Below are positions 1 to 5,755 of a DNA stretch of 14,068 nt, one piece after another. The first letter of the stretch is position 1; each line of letters starts with the position of its first letter. The position numbers and the translations under genes are program-made. The notes below the pieces were generated by a model. That model worked only from the letters and a program-made list of their open reading frames with translations, was not told where the DNA came from and made no database searches. This stretch comes from JAVBME01 sp031552765 (lineage in GTDB: Bacteria; Bacillota; Negativicutes; Acidaminococcales; JAISLQ01), in the NCBI GenBank assembly GCA_031552765.1, contig JAVBME010000035.1, forward strand, positions 1 to 14,068, in the 5' to 3' direction.

Positions 1-313
1 CGGCTATCTCGGTACAGGCGGTATAGTTTATCGTACTCAAGTCGCAGACTATCTGCCCGGGTTTTAAAAGAGAAGCCAGGTTTGGTTTGCCGAACAGCAC
101 TTCTTTTACCACGTCGCCTTCGGGCAGGCAAAGAAAGATGATATCACAGTCGGCAAAATCGCAGATATCGGTAGTAGTGCCGATACCTTTAGCATTAAAC
201 TCGGCAAAATGTTTGTCGGAAATATCGTTTACGATGAGTTTTTCACCGCATTTATTGAGGTTGATGGCCATGGGCTTACCCATTTGCCCCAGTCCGGAAA
301 AGCCTATTTTCAT
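1..313 (-). CDS. 3-hydroxyisobutyrate dehydrogenase-like NAD(P)-binding protein, 5' part only
   Basis: The gene runs off the left edge; the 104 N-terminal codons visible on the minus strand begin MKIGFSGLGQMGKPMAINL. This is the GxGxMGxPMAxNL dinucleotide-binding signature of the beta-hydroxyacid dehydrogenase family (3-hydroxyisobutyrate, tartronate semialdehyde and related dehydrogenases). An acidic residue in IVND at the end of beta-2 is typical of NAD preference. FLCLPEGDVVKEVLF and CDLSTINY match the family's conserved blocks, although the usual DxSTxxP reads DLSTINY here. The start is supported by GGAG (AAAAAAGGAGTGACTAAAC upstream of ATG). The enzyme would oxidise a 3-hydroxy acid to its semialdehyde or keto acid, or the reverse, in the cytoplasm. 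It is divergent from the GntP-type permease at 759 and shares a 445-base regulatory gap with it, which suggests, but does not prove, that the permease imports its substrate. The catalytic lysine region lies outside the window. Confidence 0.85.
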   Translation of the reverse strand, partial: MKIGFSGLGQMGKPMAINLNKCGEKLIVNDISDKHFAEFNAKGIGTTTDICDFADCDIIFLCLPEGDVVKEVLFGKPNLASLLKPGQIVCDLSTINYTACTEIA

Positions 314-436
314 GTTTAGTCACTCCTTTTTTATAATTATGACAAAAAACAAAAAACCATCACCCATCCGCATACGCTTTTTAAATGCGCATACGGCGGG
401 TTGACGGCATGAGATTTTTCTTTAGACTACATTTCC

Positions 437-465
437 AATATAGCACGCTCTCTGACTAAAAACAA
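437..465 (-). promoter_or_regulatory. possible housekeeping promoter for the dehydrogenase gene
   Basis: On the minus strand TTGTTT (465-460) and TATATT (442-437) are separated by 17 bases, a fair vegetative -35/-10 pair. The transcript would start near 430 and carry a leader of about 117 bases before the start codon at 313. The 7-bp inverted repeat TTTAGAC (421-427) / GTCTAAA (468-474) brackets this promoter and could be an operator. This is a consensus match only. Confidence 0.35.
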
Positions 466-514
466 GTGTCTAAAAAAGGAAAATTTACGAGTATTTTTAC
501 GGTTTTTTAAAAGT

Positions 515-556
515 ATTTCTGTAATTATAAAAATCAGAAAATATTATTACAGAAAT
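515..556. promoter_or_regulatory. inverted repeat, candidate upstream activator site
   Basis: ATTTCTGTAAT (515-525) and ATTACAGAAAT (546-556) are perfect 11-bp inverted copies with centres 31 bases apart, about three helical turns. The match extends a little further with one mismatch. They lie 75-116 bases upstream of the sigma-54 element at 631, which is where enhancer-binding activators usually bind. A role in the divergent dehydrogenase gene is also possible. The 20-base AT-rich spacer makes a transcription terminator unlikely. Confidence 0.5.
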
Positions 557-572
557 CATTAATAATGATAAA

Positions 573-586
573 TGGCAAAAAAGCCA
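573..586. promoter_or_regulatory. short palindrome TGGC-N6-GCCA
   Basis: TGGC (573-576) and GCCA (583-586) form a symmetric element with an all-A spacer, 45 bases upstream of the -24 box at 631. It could be a protein-binding site between activator site and promoter. It is short enough to occur by chance. Confidence 0.2.
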
Positions 587-630
587 GTGGTAAGGAGTGT
601 TTTGTTGTGGCTATGTTTTTGTTTTTTTGT

Positions 631-646
631 TGGTCTGTAATTTGCT
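631..646 (+). promoter_or_regulatory. sigma-54 (-24/-12) promoter of the GntP-type permease
   Basis: The sequence reads TGGTCTG-TAAT-TTGCT. The GG (632-633) and GC (644-645) have the strict GG-N10-GC spacing of sigma-54 promoters, and the -12 element TTGCT is consensus. Transcription would start near 657, leaving a leader of about 100 bases before the start at 759. The -24 box departs from TGGCAC at two positions. Confidence 0.65.
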
Positions 647-758
647 TATAGTATATTGCTAGCAAAATTACTTCGGAAAGGAGTGCTATTATTACCGAGG
701 GCAGGAGTTTTTCTTTGACTACAACGAGAATATATAGAACAGATAGGAGAACACGAAA

Positions 759-1451
759 ATGACAGCAGAAATAGTCAGTCTTATTGGTATACTGTTTTCT
801 TTATGCCTTATCATGTGGCTGGCCTATAAAGGCATGAACCTCTTGCTCGTCGGCCCCCTATGCTCTCTGGTATGCCTACTGTTTGCCTTTGGTAGCGTCG
901 ATATAGTAAAAGGCATGCTCACCTCATATTCCACCGGCTTTGGTAACTACGCCAAGAACTTCTTCATCATGTTCGCGCTCGGCGCCATCTTCGGGCGCCT
1001 CACCAGTGACACCGGCACCGGCAAGACCATAGCGCTCAAACTGGCCACAGTCCTTGGCCGGATAAACGTCAAAACAAGGGCAGCCCGCATCTCGATAACC
1101 ATCCTTCTCATCTCCCTTATCACCACCATCCTCTGCCTGGGCGGCGTCAGCTCCTTCGTTGTCATCTTCACCATGGTCGGCATAATGAAACCGCTCTTTG
1201 AAGCCCAGGACATCCCCTGGCATACGTCACTGTGCGGCATCACCATAGGCTCACAGGTATTTACCGCCACCATGATCCCCGGCTCCCCGGCCATCCAAAA
1301 CCTTATCCCCATCAAATACCTCGGTACCACCGCCAAGGCGGCCCCTATGCTGGCCCTGGCCTCGGCCGCAGTGTCCATAGTATTTTGTGTCATTTATGTC
1401 ATATATGTACGGAAAAAAACAACGAACGCTTCATGCCGACAGGCGAAGTAA
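759..1451 (+). CDS. GntP-family permease, N-terminal half of a frame-interrupted gene
   Basis: This is the front half of a gluconate/organic-acid:H+ symporter-type membrane protein (GntP family). It is closely similar along its length to the intact permease at 8983-10281: compare FGNYAKNFFIMFALGAIFG with FINYAAKFFLIFLFASIFG, LGGVSSFVVIFTMVGIMKPLF with LGGVSMFVVIFAVMPIARPLF, and IPGSPAIQNLIPIKYLGT with VPGSPSIQNIMPTKYLGT. About six hydrophobic segments are visible. The start is backed by AGGAGA 8-13 bases upstream and lies downstream of the sigma-54 promoter at 631. Homology to the paralogue stops after VIYVRKK at a run of seven A (1413-1419). The frame then gives a short unrelated tail and a stop at 1449-1451, while the rest of the protein continues in the -1 frame. 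The full product would be about 449 residues. Its substrate is unknown. Confidence 0.8.
   Translation: MTAEIVSLIGILFSLCLIMWLAYKGMNLLLVGPLCSLVCLLFAFGSVDIVKGMLTSYSTGFGNYAKNFFIMFALGAIFGRLTSDTGTGKTIALKLATVLGRINVKTRAARISITILLISLITTILCLGGVSSFVVIFTMVGIMKPLFEAQDIPWHTSLCGITIGSQVFTATMIPGSPAIQNLIPIKYLGTTAKAAPMLALASAAVSIVFCVIYVIYVRKKTTNASCRQAK
1413..1419 (+). other. A7 homopolymer at the reading-frame break
   Basis: GG followed by seven A and then C. Frame 759 reads CGG AAA AAA ACA. One additional A would give CGG AAA AAA AAC AAC GAA CGC, joining the two halves at a cytoplasmic loop exactly where the paralogue has its variable hydrophilic linker. A genuine deletion, a homopolymer sequencing error, transcriptional slippage and -1 ribosomal slippage on AAA AAA would all look the same here. 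Confidence 0.7.
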
Positions 1452-2107
1452 TAAGCAGCACCCTCAAGAGCGACATCGACATAAAAGAAGGCGAGAGCAT
1501 AACCTGGGGCCAATTCATCATGGCTCTTTTGCCCTCGATCACCTTGCTGGTCGCGCTCAATGCCTTTAACATCGCTCCGGAAGTAGCACTGTTTATTGGT
1601 ATAGTCATAAACGTCCTTCTGTTCTGGGGACAGATCAAAGACCTCGGCGTCTCTTTAGGCGAAGGGGCCTTCTCGGGCGCCCGTACGCTTTTGGGCGTAT
1701 GCGCGGTCGTTGGTTTCGGCAGCGTAGTCAACATCGTACCCGGCTACAACTTCGTAGTGAGAATGCTCGATACCATCCCCGGCCCACCGGTAGTGCAACT
1801 AGTAATCGCAACCAACCTAATAGCCGGTATAACAGGCTCGGCCTCGGGCGGCCTGGCGATAGCGCTTGAAACCTTCGCCAAACGTTACCTGGCGATGGGC
1901 ATAGCGCCGGAAGTCATTCACCGCGTATCGGCCATGGCCTGCTACGGATTAGATTCCCTGCCGCATAACGGTTCAGTCATCAACATGATAAACACGGCCG
2001 GTTTAACGCACAAGAATTCTTACAAGCATTTTTGGTGGTGTACGGTTGTGATCCCGGTATTTGTCTCGGTATTCAGCATTATCTTTGTTCAAATGGGTAT
2101 TATTTGA
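1433..2107 (+). CDS. GntP-family permease, C-terminal half of a frame-interrupted gene
   Basis: This frame carries the second half of the permease and aligns with residues from about 230 to the end of the intact paralogue at 8983: GITGSASGGLAIALETF, CYGLDSLPHNGSVI and GLTHKNSYKHFWW match GITGSASGGLAIVLETL, CGVFDAMPHSGATV and GLTHRQAYRHVWY. The first in-frame ATG after the break is at 1433, but no ribosome binding site precedes it, so independent translation is doubtful. Codons upstream as far as about 1415 (EKNNERF) probably belong to the protein too. Apart from the single frame break there are no stops and no decayed motifs, so the lesion is recent, artefactual or bypassed. A strong hairpin follows. 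Confidence 0.75.
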   Translation: MPTGEVISSTLKSDIDIKEGESITWGQFIMALLPSITLLVALNAFNIAPEVALFIGIVINVLLFWGQIKDLGVSLGEGAFSGARTLLGVCAVVGFGSVVNIVPGYNFVVRMLDTIPGPPVVQLVIATNLIAGITGSASGGLAIALETFAKRYLAMGIAPEVIHRVSAMACYGLDSLPHNGSVINMINTAGLTHKNSYKHFWWCTVVIPVFVSVFSIIFVQMGII

Positions 2108-2180
2108 TAAAAACAAAGCAAGCTATATTTATTTTACAATAAAATATACAGTTTTTTGTTGATATGCAACAAGACTTACG

Positions 2181-2225
2181 CAACAAAGAAAGAACCGCTG
2201 TTTTGCAGCGGTTCTTTCTTTGTTG
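2181..2225. terminator. hairpin after the interrupted permease gene
   Basis: A perfect 20-bp stem (arms 2181-2200 and 2206-2225) with a TTTTG loop starts 73 bases after the stop at 2107. The upper stem is GC-rich (ACCGCTG/CAGCGGT) and the right arm contains TTCTTTCTTT. There is no clean U-tract after the stem on the plus strand, so it may work as a factor-aided terminator or as a 3'-end protecting structure. Confidence 0.6.
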
Positions 2226-2404
2226 GCAGGTGGGCTATAGCAAGTTTTTTGTGTAAGCTTTGATTATATAAATTTTCTAATTTTTATAATTTAAAAAATT
2301 TTAAATAAATTAATTAAAAAATAATGGTGCATAAACTTCTATAAAAATAAAAATAATTAGGTTTAAAGAGGCTATATTGGCGTTTATTAAACTTAATAAA
2401 TATT
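2226..2404. other. AT-rich intergenic region upstream of the second sigma-54 promoter
   Basis: No convincing gene lies between 2108 and 2612. The section 2264-2404 is almost entirely A and T, with phased A/T runs that suggest bent or easily bent DNA of the kind that helps a remote activator reach a sigma-54 promoter. The 18-base palindrome TTTATTAA-AC-TTAATAAA (2383-2400) ends five bases before the -24 box. I see no RNA gene. Confidence 0.4.
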
Positions 2405-2420
2405 TGGCATGTACTTTGCT
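2405..2420 (+). promoter_or_regulatory. sigma-54 (-24/-12) promoter of the CitMHS-AtuA unit
   Basis: The sequence reads TGGCATG-TACT-TTGCT, with GG (2406-2407) and GC (2418-2419) in exact GG-N10-GC spacing and close to the TGGCAyr-N4-TTGCW consensus. Transcription would start near 2431 and give a leader of about 180 bases before the transporter start at 2613. Confidence 0.75.
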
Positions 2421-2612
2421 TTAGTGTTATTAGTAATATTGATTTAAAGTATTGGTAAAAATGATACAAAGGGGTGATACGTGTTTTCACGGTCAGGCAG
2501 GTTTTGGCAATAAGCGACCAACTTTAGCTAAACTATCTGGCTTTAGACTTCCTGGTTTATGGATGAATTTCGTTGTATGGGCTGGAAAGAGTAATCGAAG
2601 TGAGGTGTTAAC

Positions 2613-3920
2613 ATGTCATTTTTGGCAGCAGTAGGTTTTATAGTTATTTTACTGATTTTATATTTTATGATGTCAAAAAAATTGTCAGCGGTAGTCGCGC
2701 TTATTTCTATTCCTATATTGGGCGCGCTGGCGGCGGGTAAAGGGGCGCTTATCGGAAAATATATCCAGTCCGGTCTTGTCAGCATGGCGCCGACCGGAGT
2801 AATGTTTATATTTTCCATTTTATTCTTTGGCGTTATGCGCGATGTTGGCGCTTTCGACCCGATAGTCGATAAAATCATCAAGGTAGCCAAAGGCCGTCCT
2901 TTATATGTGGCGGTCGGCACATATTTTATAGGCATAATAGGCCATCTTGACGGAGCGGGCGCGACGACCTTCCTCTTGGTCATACCGGCCATGCTGCCTA
3001 TATACGACCGGCTGAAAATGAACAGGCTGGTGCTGGCTTGTATAACGGCCATGGCCGCCGGCACGATGAACCTTACCCCCTGGGGCGGCCCTACTTTGCG
3101 TGCCGCGACCGCCTTGCAGATGGACGTAATGGCGCTCTATAAACCGGTAATAATCCCGCAACTTATAGGACTTTTGGCTGGCCTGGGTTTTGCCATATAC
3201 CTCGGGCTGAAAGAAAACAAACGGCTGGCGGGGACGCTTTCCACTACGGAAGAATTTGGCTATGATGTAGAGGTGAGTGCGGAAGAAATGGCTTTAAAGA
3301 GGCCAAAACTTATAGTGCCCAACATCCTTCTTATTGTTGCCGTCATTGGCATTATGATTGCTAATATAGTGCCGCCGGCCACCGCATTTATGATCGGTAC
3401 GGCGATTGCTATGATCATGAACTATCCTGACGCTAAAATACAAAGAGAACGTGTGGACGCGCATGCTACTGAAGCTATGTTGATGGCCAGCGTACTTTTT
3501 GCCGCCGGCGTACTGATGGGTATTTTGAAAGGCGCTGGCATGGCCGCGGCCATGGCCAAAGCCATGGTATCCGTCATACCGGAAGGCAGCGGCAACATAA
3601 TAACTCTGGCGACAGGTTACCTGTCGGTGCCGCTCAGCCTGGTATTTGACCCGGATTCCTATTATTTCGGCGTTATGCCGATAATCGCCGAGTCGGTCAA
3701 GGCTTTTGGCATACCGGCCGTAGATATAGCTAGGGCTTCAATCGCTGGACAGATAACCGTAGGTTTTCCCATTTCCCCTCTTACGCCTTCGACTTTCCTC
3801 TTGGTTGGTTTGGCCGGTGTGGAACTGGGCGACCATCAGAAATTTACCTTTAAATACTTGTGGGCGATTTCCATTGTTATCATGACGGCGATGGTCGTTA
3901 TGGGCGTGTTTACTCTTTAG
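2613..3920 (+). CDS. CitMHS-family citrate-type divalent-metal complex:H+ symporter
   Basis: This is a 435-residue inner-membrane protein with about 11-12 hydrophobic segments, the usual size for the CitMHS family (Bacillus CitM/CitH type), which imports citrate or related tricarboxylates complexed with Mg2+ or Ca2+ together with protons. Family landmarks are GHLDGAGATTFLLVIP (residues 110-125) and NLTPWGGPTLRAA (153-165). The C-terminal half repeats the architecture, with SLVFDPDSYYFGVMPI and ISPLTPSTFLLVGLAGVELGDH. A hydrophilic loop at about 202-230 separates the halves. GAGGTG lies just before the ATG. The gene follows a sigma-54 promoter at 2405 and precedes an AtuA-like pair, so its substrate probably feeds that pathway. 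The actual substrate may be a branched or hydroxylated di- or tricarboxylate rather than citrate, since no citrate lyase or other citrate enzyme is adjacent. Confidence 0.88.
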   Translation: MSFLAAVGFIVILLILYFMMSKKLSAVVALISIPILGALAAGKGALIGKYIQSGLVSMAPTGVMFIFSILFFGVMRDVGAFDPIVDKIIKVAKGRPLYVAVGTYFIGIIGHLDGAGATTFLLVIPAMLPIYDRLKMNRLVLACITAMAAGTMNLTPWGGPTLRAATALQMDVMALYKPVIIPQLIGLLAGLGFAIYLGLKENKRLAGTLSTTEEFGYDVEVSAEEMALKRPKLIVPNILLIVAVIGIMIANIVPPATAFMIGTAIAMIMNYPDAKIQRERVDAHATEAMLMASVLFAAGVLMGILKGAGMAAAMAKAMVSVIPEGSGNIITLATGYLSVPLSLVFDPDSYYFGVMPIIAESVKAFGIPAVDIARASIAGQITVGFPISPLTPSTFLLVGLAGVELGDHQKFTFKYLWAISIVIMTAMVVMGVFTL

Positions 3921-3931
3921 CGGCAATATAG

Positions 3932-3968
3932 GCCAAACAGGAGCGGGTAAAACCCGCTCCTGTTTGGC
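3932..3968. terminator. strong hairpin between transporter and AtuA-like gene
   Basis: A perfect 17-bp stem (3932-3948 and 3952-3968) has an AAA loop and a GC-rich core. It begins 12 bases after the transporter stop and ends 24 bases before the next start. A T-run (3977-3981) follows, but only after eight other bases, so termination may be partial. It could set transporter:enzyme ratios or stabilise the upstream message while the downstream genes are still transcribed. Confidence 0.6.
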
Positions 3969-3992
3969 ACTATCAGTTTTTAGGGGGTATGT

Positions 3993-5330
3993 ATGAAAAG
4001 TATCCGGATCGGGAGCGGAGCCGGTTATTCCGGCGACCGTATAGAACCTTCACTGGAATTGGCGCAAAAAGGCAATATAAATTATCTGGTGTATGAATGC
4101 CTGGCTGAGCGTACTATAGCTATTGCCCAGCAGGCCAAGATGAAAAACCCCGCCCTTGGCTACGATCCTTTGCTGGAGGCGCGTATGCGGGCGGTATTGC
4201 CTGTTTGTCGAGAGAAGGGCATCAAAATAATCACTAATATGGGCGCCGCCAACCCGCAGGCGGCCGCGCGCAAAATAAAAGAAATCGCCCGTGAACTGGG
4301 CGTGACAGGGCTAAAGATAGCTGCGGTGAGTGGTGATGATGTGCTGGATGTGATAAAATCCGGCAATTACCAAACACTAGAAACCAGGGAGCCGCTTAGT
4401 GTTTATAAAGAAAAAGTGGTTTCCGCTAACGCCTACCTGGGTGCGGACGGCATAATAGAGGCGTTGGAGAATGGCGCCGAAGTGGTCGTTACCGGGCGGG
4501 TGGCCGACCCATCGCTCTTTGTGGCGCCGGCCGCCTATGAACTGGGCTGGCGGCTGGACGATTACAGCCTTATCGGCAAGGCGACAGCTATGGGCCACCT
4601 CTTGGAGTGCGCCGGCCAGGTAACCGGCGGTTATTTTGCCGACCCTGGCATAAAAGACGTGCCCGGTTTGGCGGATTTAGGCTTTCCTATTGCTGAGGTG
4701 AGCGCCGACGGCAGTTTTTTCATAAGCAAAGTTGCCGACTCCGGCGGCATGGTGACCGAGGCGACCTGCAAAGAGCAACTGATATATGAGCTGCATGACC
4801 CGGTTGCCTATTTGACGCCTGATGTAACGGCGGATTTTAGCCAGATAAGCTTTAGGCAGGAAGCTGTTGACAAAGTGGCGGTGCTAGGGCCGGGAGGACG
4901 GCAAAAACCGGAAACTTACAAGGTTTCTGTAGGTTATGTCGACAGTTGGATCGGCGAGGGGCAGATAAGTTACGCCGGTCCCGGAGCAGTGGAAAGAGGA
5001 CGACTGGCGCTTGAGATAGTGAAAGAACGCTTTAAATTATGCGGTATAAAATTTACTGAGGAAAAATATGATCTGATCGGCGTAAATTCATTGCATGGCG
5101 ACGCTTTGTCTGCCGGCAGCCAGCCGTATGAAGTGCGGGCGCGGGTGACCTGCCGCGCCCAAGATGAAAAAACAGCCATACTGGTGGGCAATGAAGTGGA
5201 GACTTTATATACCAACGGCCCATACGGCGGCGGCGGCGTGTTAAAAGCCGCGCGCCAGGCGGTAGTGGTCATTTCTACGTTCATTGAGCGCAAGCTGGTA
5301 AAATCAACAATAGATTATGAGGTGACTTGA
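3993..5330 (+). CDS. AtuA-like protein (acyclic terpene utilisation family, DUF1446 domain)
   Basis: This 445-residue soluble protein matches the DUF1446/AtuA family from its first residues (IRIGSGAGYSGDRIEPSLELAQKGNINYLVYECLAERT). It also has the family's core blocks VVVTGRVADPSLFVAPAAYELGW and GHLLECAGQVTGGYFADPG, and a glycine-rich YTNGPYGGGGVLKAARQ near the end. AtuA is named from Pseudomonas acyclic-terpene catabolism, but its reaction has not been settled to my knowledge; other members occur in operons for organic-acid breakdown. Long members carry a C-terminal ferredoxin-fold domain. Here that domain is a separate gene starting one base after this stop, so the two products probably form one complex. 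The start follows AGGGGG. The transporter 72 bases upstream suggests an imported carboxylic acid, or its CoA ester, as substrate; that is inference. Confidence 0.85.
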   Translation: MKSIRIGSGAGYSGDRIEPSLELAQKGNINYLVYECLAERTIAIAQQAKMKNPALGYDPLLEARMRAVLPVCREKGIKIITNMGAANPQAAARKIKEIARELGVTGLKIAAVSGDDVLDVIKSGNYQTLETREPLSVYKEKVVSANAYLGADGIIEALENGAEVVVTGRVADPSLFVAPAAYELGWRLDDYSLIGKATAMGHLLECAGQVTGGYFADPGIKDVPGLADLGFPIAEVSADGSFFISKVADSGGMVTEATCKEQLIYELHDPVAYLTPDVTADFSQISFRQEAVDKVAVLGPGGRQKPETYKVSVGYVDSWIGEGQISYAGPGAVERGRLALEIVKERFKLCGIKFTEEKYDLIGVNSLHGDALSAGSQPYEVRARVTCRAQDEKTAILVGNEVETLYTNGPYGGGGVLKAARQAVVVISTFIERKLVKSTIDYEVT

Positions 5331-5331
5331 T

Positions 5332-5643
5332 ATGAAACTGCGGGAGATAGCGCACTCCAGGGCGGGCGACAAGGGAAATATCTCCAATGTGTCGGTCATC
5401 GCAAGAAAGCCTGAGTATTATGATTTCATCAAACAGCATGTGACTGCCGGGGCGGTAAAAAAGCTTTACGGCGATTTGGTCAAAGGTGAAGTAGTCCGCT
5501 ACGAACTGCCGAAAGTACAGGCGCTCAATTTTGTTATGCAGGACGCTTTGGGCGGTGGAGTGACGAGGACTCTGTCGCTGGATATCCATGGCAAATCTTT
5601 TTCCAGTATAATGATGGGGATGGAAGTGCCTGAACTGTCCTAA
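5332..5643 (+). CDS. AtuA-like ferredoxin-fold small subunit
   Basis: This 103-residue protein corresponds to the C-terminal domain of full-length AtuA proteins. It opens with HSRAGDKGNISNVSVIAR and ends with RYELPKVQALNFVMQDALGGGVTRTLSLDIHGKSF, the most conserved blocks of that domain. Despite the fold name, no cysteine cluster for an iron-sulfur centre is present. Its ATG begins one base after the stop of the DUF1446 gene, and its binding site (GAGGTG) lies inside the end of that gene, so the two are translationally coupled. The gene is complete and ends at a bidirectional terminator, making it the last gene of the unit started at 2405. It most likely acts as partner subunit of the DUF1446 protein; the reaction is unknown. 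Confidence 0.83.
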   Translation: MKLREIAHSRAGDKGNISNVSVIARKPEYYDFIKQHVTAGAVKKLYGDLVKGEVVRYELPKVQALNFVMQDALGGGVTRTLSLDIHGKSFSSIMMGMEVPELS

Positions 5644-5667
5644 AAATAATAGTGTATGTGAAGATTT

Positions 5668-5717
5668 AGCATAGTAAAAAGAGCAGCCGCATTTGCAGCT
5701 GCTCTTTTTACTATGCT
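5668..5717. terminator. bidirectional terminator between convergent genes
   Basis: A perfect 20-bp stem (5668-5687 and 5698-5717) with a 10-base loop contains GAGCAGC/GCTGCTC next to A5/T5 runs. Read on the plus strand, GCTGCTC is followed by TTTTTACT; read on the minus strand the same arrangement appears. It therefore serves both the AtuA-like unit and the chemoreceptor gene. Confidence 0.88.
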
Positions 5718-5755
5718 CTGTGTGGAAGCTCTTTTGATATGCAGTTGAGGGCATA

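Noticed and set aside
369..395. CGCATACG repeated at 369-376 and 388-395
   Set aside because: A short repeat with only partial symmetry, inside the leader of the dehydrogenase gene; not enough to call an operator.
87..404. 105-codon plus-strand frame opposite the dehydrogenase gene
   Set aside because: It is antisense to a gene with clear family motifs, has no binding site, and its composition is that of a shadow frame.
2452..2634. 60-codon open frame ahead of the CitMHS gene
   Set aside because: It begins with TTG without a binding site, overlaps the transporter start by 22 bases, and its product resembles nothing I recognise.
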